A stretch of DNA of 64,000 nucleotides from Porphyra umbilicalis (lineage: Eukaryota > Rhodophyta > Bangiophyceae > Bangiales > Bangiaceae): the NCBI GenBank assembly GCA_002049455.2, contig KV919079.1:23091-87090 (forward strand). The letters are read 5' to 3'. Below are positions 9,431-19,304 of the stretch, piece by piece; positions within the stretch are counted from its first letter, which is position 1, and every line of letters begins with the position of its first letter. The notes beneath the pieces were generated by a model. That model had not been told where the DNA came from, did not search any database, and worked only from the letters and a program-made list of their open reading frames with translations. The position numbers and the translations under genes are program-made.

Positions 9431-11377
9431 ATGCGTGGCGTCTACCTCGTGGCAGCGAAGGCCGCTGCAGCAGCGGCCGTGTCAATCGCCGCCGCCGCCG
9501 CCGTCGCCGCGGCGGAACCAGGCGACGCCGTCCGCTGCGCGGTGACGATTGTTGGTGGCGGCATCGGTGGCGCCTACACTGCGTGGCGGCTGGCCGTTGA
9601 CGCCCGGGTCGTGCGCCCCTCGGACATATGCGTCTTTGAGGCAACTAAGCGCTTTGGCGGCAGAATCTTCTCTGTCGGAGACGTGCCCGGCTATGAAGGC
9701 TACGTGGTCGATGTGGGCGCGTACAGGTTCCACCGCACGAACCACCCCATCATTCGTTCGCTCGTGGAGGAGCGCCTCCAGATGGAGACGGGCTGCTACA
9801 CCGACTCGACGGTGCAGCTGCCGATGAACGTCACCGAGTGCCCGTCGTCTAACTCCCTCTGGGCCACCACCCGCACGCGCTCCTACATTGGCAACTTGAC
9901 GGCGCAAAACGCATACGACTTGGGGGCCTACAACGAGGACTTGCCCTACTTTCTCACCGACGATCAAAAGTGGGGGCCGGGCATGAACCGCACCCAGCGG
10001 CGGACAGTCGCCAGTATCCTCTACGGTAACAACAGCCTCATCCCTGAGTTGGCGACCCGCTGGGACGCACTGCACGACAAGACCGCCACGTATGAGGCGA
10101 CCATGGCGCTCGCCGACGAGGCGATCGCGGCGCTACGCACGGGCGCGTACAAGGGCATCCCGTACGCGGAGATTTCGGCAGTGCAAATCGCGCGCGACGC
10201 CGGCTTGAGCCCCGAGGAGCTCGCGCTCGACTCCTCCCTCGGCTTTACGCCCTTTTTCCAAAGCAACGCGCTCGGCGATTTGATCGTGGCCGCGCGGGAG
10301 GCGGCGACGGCCCGCATGCCGCTGCCGCCTACCGGGCCCGCGGCGACCATGGTGCTCCCAGTCGTCGGCGCGGGCGCCGGCCGCAAGCGCGCGGGCATGG
10401 TCACCATCATTGAGAAGATGATGAACGAGGCCAAGGCCGCGGGCGTGCGCGTCTACATGGGCCACCGCGCCGTCGGCGTGCGCCGCGTCACCGAGTGCGA
10501 CGAGGATGAGTACGAAACGGGCTCCGCGCCTCTGCTCGTCTCGTTCGACAATGGGGTCAAGGTCGCGACCGGGCGGCTGTTTTTGAATATGGGGAAGCCT
10601 GACTTGGTCGCCCTCGGCTCCTCCTCCGAGCCGCTCACGTCGGGCAGCGCCGATTTTAAGCGCCGCGTCGACGCGGCGTTTGTGTTGGGCGGCTCCAAAA
10701 CCTACTGCTTCTGGCCGCGCGCCTGGTGGTTGACGGACCTCCAGCTAACCGCCGGCCGCGGCCGCGCGGAAACAGCAGCGGTCGTCGGCCCCCGCTACCA
10801 CGACGGCCCCGTGCAGTGCACCGACCCGTCCGACGTGGAGACGTGCAGCGGGGGCCTCCTCGTCTCCTACTCGTTTGGGGACCCGACCGGCACCGCGTCG
10901 GGCTTTTACGCGGCGAGCTTTGGGGATGCGCCCAACTCGCCCCGCTCCGGCGCCGAACCGACGACCGTCCTCCGCGCCAATAGCACGGTGCCGCGGCACC
11001 GGCTGGCGCTGTCGGCCATTGTCAGCGACCTTCGCGTCGCCCACAAGCCGGTGCTCGACGCGCTCAACTTGACTCCTGCGGTCATCCCCGACCCGGACGT
11101 GTGCATTGTCGCCGCGTGGTACGACGTGGGTCTCCACATCCACCGCCCAGTGCCCCGCCTGTCACCCGCGTCGCCTGAGGAGCTCTTTGCCCAGCCCGCC
11201 GCGGGGCTCCCCATTCACCTCGTCAACGAGGCGTGGGGGGGGATCCACGGGTGGGCAGAGAGCAGCCTGCTGTCAGCCGAGCGCGCGCTCGGCGTGCACA
11301 TGCGCGTGCCGCGGCCGCAGTGGCTTGACAAGCTCGTGTACGACGCGGCGATTACCAAGTTCAACAAGGGGTCGTGA
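9431..11377 (+). CDS. secreted flavin-containing amine oxidase family protein
   Basis: A 648-aa FAD-dependent oxidoreductase of the amine oxidase superfamily, expected to oxidise an amine or amino acid with release of H2O2. The N-terminal dinucleotide fold is clear: VTIVGGGIGGAYTAWRL (residues 38-54) with GxGxxG, the acidic end of strand 2 in ICVFEA (Glu70) and GGRI (76-79). The C-terminal FAD-closing motif is VNEAWGGIHGWAESSLLSAE (from residue 598). I chose ATG 9431 (context GTCACCATGC) rather than upstream in-frame codons because it gives a signal peptide (MRGVYLVAAKAAAAAAVSIAAAAAV) just before the domain. Many N-glycosylation sequons (NVT, NLT, NRT, NNS, NST) agree with passage through the secretory pathway. 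Length is longer than a typical 450-550-aa family member because of inserts in the substrate domain. No intron needed; stop TGA. The exact substrate cannot be told from sequence. Confidence 0.88.
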   Translation: MRGVYLVAAKAAAAAAVSIAAAAAVAAAEPGDAVRCAVTIVGGGIGGAYTAWRLAVDARVVRPSDICVFEATKRFGGRIFSVGDVPGYEGYVVDVGAYRFHRTNHPIIRSLVEERLQMETGCYTDSTVQLPMNVTECPSSNSLWATTRTRSYIGNLTAQNAYDLGAYNEDLPYFLTDDQKWGPGMNRTQRRTVASILYGNNSLIPELATRWDALHDKTATYEATMALADEAIAALRTGAYKGIPYAEISAVQIARDAGLSPEELALDSSLGFTPFFQSNALGDLIVAAREAATARMPLPPTGPAATMVLPVVGAGAGRKRAGMVTIIEKMMNEAKAAGVRVYMGHRAVGVRRVTECDEDEYETGSAPLLVSFDNGVKVATGRLFLNMGKPDLVALGSSSEPLTSGSADFKRRVDAAFVLGGSKTYCFWPRAWWLTDLQLTAGRGRAETAAVVGPRYHDGPVQCTDPSDVETCSGGLLVSYSFGDPTGTASGFYAASFGDAPNSPRSGAEPTTVLRANSTVPRHRLALSAIVSDLRVAHKPVLDALNLTPAVIPDPDVCIVAAWYDVGLHIHRPVPRLSPASPEELFAQPAAGLPIHLVNEAWGGIHGWAESSLLSAERALGVHMRVPRPQWLDKLVYDAAITKFNKGS

Positions 11378-12229
11378 GGCGTCGCCGGCGGGCGACACGT
11401 CCGACCGCCTTGGCCGCGGCGTCGACGCGGCGGTGTAGGGTCGAGGCTAGGTATCATACATGCGCTATGATAGCGCATGTGCCCGCCGTGCATCGCGCAG
11501 CGTTGCTGTTATGCATTTCGCACTGCTTTGTTCTGCCCAGCGGTAGCGCCGCCAGGGACGCCCCTGCACCCCTCACTAGCACGCGAGTCCTCGACTGATC
11601 AGCCAATAAACGAAAATGTCTTGTGTACGGTGCGCCAGAAGGGGCGCTCCACCGCCACGTGCCACCTCGCGCCGCTGAGGCGGCCGCCACGCCCGCCGTC
11701 TCGGCAGAGGTCGCCCGCCGCGGTTGGCGGCCAGGCAAGGCCAACGGGCGCGCACGGTGTGGCCGGCGGGGTGGCCGCGGCCCGGGAGCACGCCGAAGCG
11801 GGATCCCCGGTGGACGCCACCGCGGCACCGTACAGCACACCCCCGCCCCCGTCGCATCGTCAGCCATTGGGCGCGGGCGTATACAATAGGGAGTTTTTGA
11901 TTGATACATACTGTTGTTAGTGGATGGGTGGGAAGAGCCAAGTGAGGTACAGTAATGGCAGCCTACTGTACATTGAAGGCGGTACGTCACCCACTCATTG
12001 CGATTTTCAAGGCCCAGTCATTTTCTGTCGCTGTCTGTCGGCGTGAACAAGACGACCGTCGGTCTGGTCGTGACGTCGACGGGGTGGACACAATGTACAA
12101 GATTTGAATCTCAAGTACTGAGAAATATGGGAGTTGTATCGCAGAAAAGCAAGGGTCGACCTCGTGCCGCGGACGCCTCTGAGCAGACGGACCAGATGGG
12201 AGCCGTACGGGGGCTACAGTTAGCAAGGG
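11378..12229. other. 3' flank of the amine oxidase gene
   Basis: AATAAA occurs at 11605-11610, about 230 bp after the stop, and could be a polyadenylation signal. A self-complementary segment CATGCGCTATGATAGCGCATG lies at about 11459-11479. The rest shows no gene. Confidence 0.4.
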
Positions 12230-12750
12230 TCCGGCTCAAGAGTAGAAATGATGCTGGCCCAATGAGATGGCGTGATTTTTCCGCGGACGTGACGAGGGCC
12301 GGAAAGAAACGGCTGTGCTGCACAAGAGTGCAGTGACTTTTGACTGGCCTCGGTTGAGGAAGCCCATCCCAGTAACTCTTTGGATGGGGAATCGGGGGGC
12401 GCTCACAGACGTCAAAAACACCCATCCATCAGAGTTTTGGATACGGATAGGCTTTGGATGGGGGCGGATGGGGATTCTGCCGGCCGTGACGATGGATGGA
12501 TGCATGCTTTATCGCATGGCGACAATTGACTGCTTCTCGCTGCAGAACGCTTGGATTGCGGGCAAAGGTGCCTGGAGACCTTTATGGAATGTGATCCATC
12601 GTCACGGCCGGACGCACAGCCCATCCATTCCCATCCAAGCCCATCCACCATCCAAACATGTTTTGGATGGGCGTTTTTGGGCGCTGTGGTCGCCGTCCGG
12701 TTTGCCATCCAAGAGGGCTTTGGATGGGCTTTTGGGCCTGACCCGAGGCT
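12230..12750. repeat. dispersed repeat with TTTGGATGGG units; related copy at 38.46-38.73 kb
   Basis: The segment 12236-12485 is similar in order and sequence to 38480-38730: shared blocks include CGGAAAGAAAC, CTGGCCTCGGT, CCATCCATCAGAGT, GGCTTTGGATG and a terminal GCCGGC. Beyond it, GGATGGG and its inverse CCCATCC recur many times up to 12740, partly as inverted pairs. Short related pieces occur near 8560. It looks like an old non-coding transposon family; no transposase or clear ends are seen. Confidence 0.55.
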
Positions 12751-13616
12751 GAGCCTCGCACCCGTAATGAGCCGCAGAACCGTTCCTTTCCCTGCTCGCC
12801 CGAGACCACGGAGCAGAAACGCCGTTTGATTGGGCCAGCATCGATTCTTTGCCTTTCGCAAGCCCTGCGAACTGTAGCCCCCGTTCTTGTCAAAATGGTT
12901 CCAAATCGGCTCCTGCGGCGTCGTAGAGGCCGATTTGACACTCTTTTGCAACTGTTGGAGTGCGGGATTTTTGGGAGAACGGCTGTACGTACCGGCATCA
13001 AGGCAGCGCTGGCAGTTGGATGCCTTCGCTGACGGCGCCACGCTGAGCGAGCGACACGGACGGGTGATCAGCGGTTCGAGGCACGGTGGACCTCCACCCA
13101 GGCTCCAGAGAGGGCCCCGCGACGCGACCTTCGGAGAGCCGTCCTGGGCGGTGGTTGACGGGCCTGATGAGGCCTGATGGAGCCTGCATTCGCACACCAA
13201 ACGGCCGAGGTATATACGCGACTCGCGTAGCCTGATGCTCGCGCGGGAGCTGGGCTTCTGACGCAAGTCTTGCCGCAGACGTGCGCACAACAACGCCGTT
13301 GCGGGCTCTGTGGGGAGGTCCAGATTGTCGGCGACCGCATCCAGATGATTGGCACTCTTGGTTGGCAGGAGCGAAGATGTCCAGCAGCAGGATAAAGCCA
13401 GTCGTGCCGTCTCGCACCCAGCTAGAATCAAGCCACGCGACATCACCTCCGCCCACAACCTCCGCTTGCGCTCCCGCGACTACCATCGTGGAGTCGACCA
13501 CGTTCCCTGGCACGCGCCCGCCCGCTGTAGCAACGTGCCAGCCTCCTTGTCCCCTCTCCAAGTGCGACACACTGGCGCGCAGCTGGCCTACTCATTTTCC
13601 CTGCCGTCTCCTGAAG
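12751..13616. other. upstream region of the six-cysteine peptide gene
   Basis: No other gene is recognised. A TATATA element is present at 13211-13216, about 400 bp upstream of the next ATG, and may be a promoter element, though it is distant. The first 200 bp still carry fragments similar to the preceding repeat. Confidence 0.35.
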
Positions 13617-13880
13617 ATGGCCGCCGTCCGTTTCACCCTACTCGTGGCCCTCTTGTTGAGCTTGATGTTCTTCGCCACCCCGCTCAACGCCGCCGCCGCC
13701 CGCTCCCTAGGCTGTTTTGGGAAGTGGGTGTCGTGCGTCGGGTTCAAGCACGAGCAGTGCAACGAGTGCGTTGAGTACTGCACTTTTGCTGCGGTGGCTG
13801 CTACTGAGAAGTATCGCCCCGGATCTGTCTTGATGCTCAAGGATTGCAAACACATCCAGGCAAGAGCGGGCACTCGGTGA
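13617..13880 (+). CDS. small secreted six-cysteine peptide
   Basis: An 87-aa protein with a textbook signal peptide: MAAVRFTLLVALLLSLMFFA followed by small residues TPLNAAAA, cleavage expected near residue 25-28. The mature part of about 60 residues has six cysteines (33, 40, 48, 51, 55, 77) in the order GCFGKWVSC, EQCNECVEYC, LKDC. This layout suggests disulfide bonding outside the cell. No family is certain; the CFxxWxxC opening loosely recalls macin-type antimicrobial peptides, but the rest does not line up well enough to claim it. ATG at 13617 sits in a good context (GAAGATGG). The stop is TGA inside CGGTGAAG, which is donor-like, so a further exon cannot be excluded. Confidence 0.6.
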   Translation: MAAVRFTLLVALLLSLMFFATPLNAAAARSLGCFGKWVSCVGFKHEQCNECVEYCTFAAVAATEKYRPGSVLMLKDCKHIQARAGTR

Positions 13881-16537
13881 AGCGGGAAGATGAGCGAGCT
13901 GGCGCTTCCTCTTGCTGAAAGTGATGGTGGTGGTGGGACGAGCGTCGTCGAATGTTAGCATCGTGCATGTGACCCGCGCGCGAGTCGTGTGGTGGTCTTT
14001 GTTCTGTAGTATGGGCGCATGTAATGATGGAGAGGCGCGCACTCGTCAGGTGGGCTAGCTCTTGAGTGAGGCTGCGTGCTGATTGCTTGGGCGGCATGTG
14101 CGCAAGCGCCAACCTTGTATTGCGATAGAACTCTCTCGTTCTCCATTGAAGGTAACCATATGCATTCGGAGGTGGCAGCACGAAAGTGGCGACTGTGACC
14201 TGCTCGACGTGGGGTGCTCAGGGAAATATGTTCACGGGTCACGCCGCGGCCGGGCCCGAGAGCTTCTGACCTACGACCAGCGGCTTGTCCGGCTCCGCTG
14301 CGCCGCGGAAGGGATCTATGAGAAATGAGACGTTCTCTTGTTCAATAGTGGTGTCCGCTCCCCTGGGCCTCTGCCTCCACTCTACGTGTGCCTTCAGACA
14401 CCCCTCCCGTCTGCTTGGGGCGTCCCTCCTCCCGCACAGGTCTTGCCCGCGCGTACGGCACAGCCGTGCGGCAGGTCCCTCCGTCCCCCCTCCCAGCACG
14501 GCTCTTGCAGCATCGTCCGCGCGACAGACCCATCCTCTCGCGCAGCGCCGTCGATGCAGCGTCGACTGTCCTTGCTTCTCCACGCACCCTCGAGCGACAG
14601 ACGCACCCCCCATTCCCCGCCGTTTCCACTGTAGCGGAGGAGTGGGCGTGACCGCTCCCGACGCACGGAACGTGACAGTCCGTGTCGGTCATCCGTCCGG
14701 ACGATCAGCACTACTGTCGACATGCACGCGGGCAGCAGGCGGCTACCCAAACCCTACCTTCCCCGCGCAGTCACGCCGACGCGCCGTGTGCCGCACGTTG
14801 GTTGGCGCCAAACAACGCCGCTCCCTGCCGCTGCCAGCTTGAAGGTTGAAAGTGGGTCTTTCGGGCCCCCTTGGCGCGGCCAAAGCCCGCAGCGGAGCCT
14901 CGTCCGCGGCCCATCGGGGGCGCTGGCGGGGTTCTTCCAAGTGCGGCGAGGGAAGCTGACCCCCGCCACTGGCTGCAACACCTCGCAACAGGCGGCGCGG
15001 GCCCCCTGCGCACCGCTGCGCGAGCGTCACTGCGGCCGTGGCGGCGGCGGCGGTGGCTGTGACGCCGTCGACCACCCAAGGGTGCGGCCGCTGGGCGGCC
15101 GCTGCTGTCAGCATGGGGGCGGGGAGGAGCACAGGGAGAGTGGGAAGCGTGTTGAAGGTCACCACCGCCGGCTGCGCGGCGCCCGGGTGCGTGCAAGCAC
15201 CACGCCCCAGTGCTCCCGATGTCATTGGCGACGCGGCAGCCACGCGCGTCGACGAAGCGACGGCCCCCTCCCCCTCGCGGCGCACAGCCGCATCTAGCGC
15301 TCACAACGAGCCATCATACTGATTCCATCGCCGGCGGGCGACGATCACGGCGACCGGAACGAGCAGCCGTCTGCGCCCGTGGCCGTGGCAGTCCCTCCCA
15401 CAAGCGCGCGCCGACGTCACGCCGGTACTAGCGTCGGCAAGCCTACCAGCACACGCGCGGGCGTGGACCCCATCTCCCACTCCCGCTTGCGCGCCCCCTC
15501 GATGCCCGCCGAACAGCGTTGCCCGAAATCATGCCACCAACACCGCCCACGGCGGCCTCTCAGCCGCGAAGACGTTGGTAGCGGACGCCGAGGTTTGACG
15601 GTGGCCGCGGAGGCGGCCGCCGGACAAGGCGGCCACGTAGGAGTAGCTCCGCTCGGGGCACGGCCTGTGCCGCTGCCGCTGAAGTGGCTAGAGAAGGTCG
15701 AGATACAGCGCTGGAGCAGCGCGCTGGGCCGCTCAACCCGCCGCACTGTGGCGTGACGCTGGCCGAGGCGGACAAGACCACATCACGTGACCCACCCGCT
15801 GCAATGTTGTGGTCCAATACGTAATTTCGTGACGTCGCCGCTGTGGGTGACGGCCGGCACAGACACGCTGAGTCGCCATGTGCCTCCAGCCCAGGCTTCG
15901 GAGGCGGCGCCCTGAAAAATGACCGAGAGCCAGTGCTTTGTCCTTTTTCTGGCGGTCACCGAAATCTATGCCAACGACACAAGCAAAATCTGCCAACCTG
16001 ACTGATGCAGCGGACGCGCAGGAGAACGACGAACCAGGATCAATGGGTCGAGTTATGCAGCTGTGCCACACGCCCCACGAGCCTGCTCCCAGTGTCGCAA
16101 CCCATGAGAAGAAACAGGCGCGTCAGCATCAATCTGCTGGGCGCGACGGGTACACCGCTGGCGGGTCTCCTACGTCAACTACTCGAGAGGGGCCGCTGGA
16201 TGGCGCACGCCACGCGCGTCGTTTCGTACGCGCTGAGTGACACGGCCATCTGTACGCGGGCCAGCCTCAGCGACCCTGGCCCGCTTCTGCCGTGCGGGGG
16301 CAGCCTTCTGGAAGGCGACGCACGACTCAGAGACGGACCAAAAACCGCATGTCTTCAGCACTGACCTCCGACTCACGGCCAATGACGGTTCTTTCCGTCA
16401 ACGGCGCCACCAACTACGTTGCACTTTTCCGTACCCTCGCCTTCGTTCTCCGCCTGGCCAGTCGGGCGGCCACGGTTACGCTTTCCCATTTCACCCCCTC
16501 CGCCCCGTGCCACTGAGAGCGGCGGCGCTTGCGGACT
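13881..16537. other. long intergenic region without a supported gene
   Basis: Between the secreted peptide and the large membrane protein. Short open frames on both strands (for example 14743-15285 minus, 15038-15322 plus, 15379-15756 plus) are Ala/Arg/Pro-rich and match nothing I know. No transposon ends or RNA genes are apparent. Confidence 0.35.
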
Positions 16538-19096
16538 ATGGCTACCGCGACCGCGGCCAGACACCCCTACTCGTGTCGCGAAGGCATTCGCCGCTGGTCG
16601 CTGCGTATCGCATGTGCGGCCGCCATCAGCATCGTAGTCGCTGCGGCAGCAGCCCATGCACGTGGCTTGGCGGATGCACCCACCGATGCCGATGATGCAG
16701 AAGATCCTCGACAGACGCCTTCGGCGGTGAGCTCGGTCGCCGCTCGCTCACCGACTTCCGTGATCGCTTTCCCTGCTGGCAACAGCACGATCGAAGGGCG
16801 CTGGTCGTCGGCATGCTCCTTGACCTGCATCCTCCCAGGCGCAAACGTCACACGGAAAGTCTTGGACGAGCCGTTTCAATTTGGGGCGGACGTGTGCGTC
16901 TCGCACGTCGGCGAGGCGGCTGCAACCATGGGGGCAGGCAACGCCACACGTGTTGAGCACGAGGTCCTCTTTTTTGCTTTGATGACCATGGTCAATGAGC
17001 GGGGCAGTGGTGCCAATCGCTGGCCGGCTCCTGTCGTCACGTACGAACCCCATGCGGCACAAGAAGGAGCGCAGCCGCATTGTCCGGCGGGAAGCCGCCT
17101 CGTGGATGGGCAACCTTGGTGGCCGGGGCGCCCTCACCTCCTCCCCGTCGCCAAAGACGATGCGGTCGACCGGGGTCGGCAACTAATGGAGGATGAAGCG
17201 ATGGTTTTCGGGGCACTAGCAATGGGCCGTAATGTGCTAGGCGGACGCCTGCAGCGCCAAGTTGGCGCGTATGACCTGGTGGCCGCCACTGTTCATCGAC
17301 TGGGCGTTTGCGTCGATTCGCGGTGCGCCTCTGTTGTGGCAGTGGACACTACCCGGCCGTCGGTTCCGGTCACTCAGTGCGCTAACGGCTTGCCGGCGGA
17401 CGAGGACAGTAGTAGTGAAAACCGCAGCACCAGCTCACTGGGCGGGTGCCCGACAATCGACGTCAACTTGCCGATCATCACTCACTTGGCCCGCGACGGT
17501 ATCGAGCGGCCAGTGAGCATGGTGAGCTCAGACTTGCTGGCGCTCGGCCGGGGAATGCTGGGCTCCTCCAAGTGGTTCGCGAACGCAACGAAGTCCTTCC
17601 ACTTGGGAGGCCAGCTGATAATGCGCGGCCCGACGCCTGACGTGCCCAGAGAGTCCAAGACGGGTATGCTCTCCAAGCAGGATGGCATCGAGATCGCGAC
17701 TTGGGACCTCAACGGCACATCGCTGGAGAGGCACTACCATCCGGACAGCACGAACGACTTCGTTCACGCGACACCCACAAGCACCCCGTTCCTCTCGCAT
17801 ATTGCGACGATCCTCTGCGCCGGGAAGCTGCGCTCCTTCATTGCCTCGTCATCGGCCTGCGCCGGTGTCCGTCCATGGGGTCGCGTCCGACGACGATCAG
17901 CCTCCGCTGATATCCAAGGGAACATCATGGACGCTGGCGTATGGGCGGGAGCTGGCAAAGTGGATTGGTGGATCGGGCCGAAGAGCTCAACACCCGCTGC
18001 GGCTGACAGCGCTATGGCGACGCATCATTCCGCACCGTACCAGAAACCCGGCTGGACGTCGCAGGAAATGATGTTCTTCCAGGACACAGCAGCTGCTTTA
18101 GAGGGCGCTGAACCAGTACAAGTAACACCACCGGAGCTGGTCGGTCGAGCCACCCGGGAGGTGAACCCGACATCGGCCGTGGAAGCAGAGCTTGCCACGT
18201 CTCTCTTTCAGCGTCAACTGCTGCTGCCTGCAGCTGCTGGTGCAGGGCATACATCCACTGTGAACATCAACGCGGATGCCGTTGGTTCACTCTTATCAGC
18301 CGTGAGACCCGGGCTTGACCGCGCGCTCGACCGCTTCTCCCACGCGTATGACCGCCGCGTGTTCCAGGCAGAACATCCCGTGCCGCCTGTATCGTTGGCG
18401 GACCTCGTCCTTGCCATCATCGTCGTCGTCGCCGAGTTGGGCGCCCTCCTTGTTTTCCTGTTGACAACCAAGCGGTGGGGCCGCACCGCGGTCCTCGGCT
18501 TTTGGACCATCGTCCTTATCGGCGCAGTCTCCATCTCAGGCGTCGTCGCACTGGTGTCACAAGAGGCGGCGGGCGCTGAGTGGCGGGCACGAAGCACCCG
18601 CACGGCCACCCACGCTCTCTTCCCCGCTGGTGACCCCGTCGATGAGTTTGGAGTGCCCAGCCTGGTTGGCACACTAGTGGTCGTGGAGCAGTCTTTCCTG
18701 CTGCTTGCTCCGACCATGTATCGACCGGCTTGGGTACACCTAGTTGCAGCTGGCACGTGCGGCGCGTACGTGGTTGCAGTGGCAGCGATGGCCTCCCGGG
18801 TGCTCTTTGTCGCCCGGCGACAACGGCGTCCCCGGAGCGCTCGTGCTGAGGCGCCGCCGCCCACAGATACGGAGGAAGCGAGACCAGGGGCGCGGCGGTC
18901 GAGGCGGCGACCCCATGCCTGCGCCAGCTGTATGGGCCGCAGCGGGAGCAGCGGCAGCGAGCACGACATCGAAAACTGTGGTCAGTCGGCGTCGGCTGGG
19001 ACATGTCGCGGCAGAGGGGTTGACGCCGCTGTTCCTGAGGTGCGCGCCTGGCCTTGGCCCGCGTCCGCGGGAGGAGTATACTACCTGCCGCGGTGA
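16538..19096 (+). CDS. large orphan secretory-pathway protein with four C-terminal membrane helices
   Basis: An uninterrupted 852-aa frame, not recognised as any family. Residues 1-42 form a signal sequence or anchor (basic start, then IACAAAISIVVAAAAAHARG). A luminal or extracellular region of about 570 residues follows, with several N-glycosylation sequons (NST, NVT, NAT, NRS, NGT) and paired cysteines (CSLTC, CVDSRC). Four hydrophobic segments come near the end: about 619-643 (SLADLVLAIIVVVAELGALL), 650-676, 707-729 and 731-756. The cytoplasmic tail of about 95 residues is Arg/Ser-rich with a few cysteines. ATG 16538 is used; a TTG three codons upstream is not needed. The topology suggests a surface receptor, adhesin or transporter-like subunit, but that is inference. 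Its base composition is less extreme than the flanking GC islands, and it has no frame breaks. Confidence 0.75.
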   Translation: MATATAARHPYSCREGIRRWSLRIACAAAISIVVAAAAAHARGLADAPTDADDAEDPRQTPSAVSSVAARSPTSVIAFPAGNSTIEGRWSSACSLTCILPGANVTRKVLDEPFQFGADVCVSHVGEAAATMGAGNATRVEHEVLFFALMTMVNERGSGANRWPAPVVTYEPHAAQEGAQPHCPAGSRLVDGQPWWPGRPHLLPVAKDDAVDRGRQLMEDEAMVFGALAMGRNVLGGRLQRQVGAYDLVAATVHRLGVCVDSRCASVVAVDTTRPSVPVTQCANGLPADEDSSSENRSTSSLGGCPTIDVNLPIITHLARDGIERPVSMVSSDLLALGRGMLGSSKWFANATKSFHLGGQLIMRGPTPDVPRESKTGMLSKQDGIEIATWDLNGTSLERHYHPDSTNDFVHATPTSTPFLSHIATILCAGKLRSFIASSSACAGVRPWGRVRRRSASADIQGNIMDAGVWAGAGKVDWWIGPKSSTPAAADSAMATHHSAPYQKPGWTSQEMMFFQDTAAALEGAEPVQVTPPELVGRATREVNPTSAVEAELATSLFQRQLLLPAAAGAGHTSTVNINADAVGSLLSAVRPGLDRALDRFSHAYDRRVFQAEHPVPPVSLADLVLAIIVVVAELGALLVFLLTTKRWGRTAVLGFWTIVLIGAVSISGVVALVSQEAAGAEWRARSTRTATHALFPAGDPVDEFGVPSLVGTLVVVEQSFLLLAPTMYRPAWVHLVAAGTCGAYVVAVAAMASRVLFVARRQRRPRSARAEAPPPTDTEEARPGARRSRRRPHACASCMGRSGSSGSEHDIENCGQSASAGTCRGRGVDAAVPEVRAWPWPASAGGVYYLPR

Positions 19097-19304
19097 GGAG
19101 TCGACAGAGGGGGTGGCTGGGCATGATAGGCGGGGGCTGGACTGCAACGCCTCGGAGGGTTTGTGTTGGTATCCTTGTGACGTATGGACGCAGGAGTGTC
19201 CAACCCACAGGGTTGAGCAGTCACAGTTCGGTTCTGTGTGGATCCTTCAAAATTGAAACGGGCACAGCGCAGTGGGGCTTAGACCGTGTACCTTACGGAT
19301 CTGC

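Noticed and set aside
13617-13880. Assignment of the secreted peptide to the macin family.
   Set aside because: Only the first cysteine block resembles macins; later cysteine spacing does not fit.
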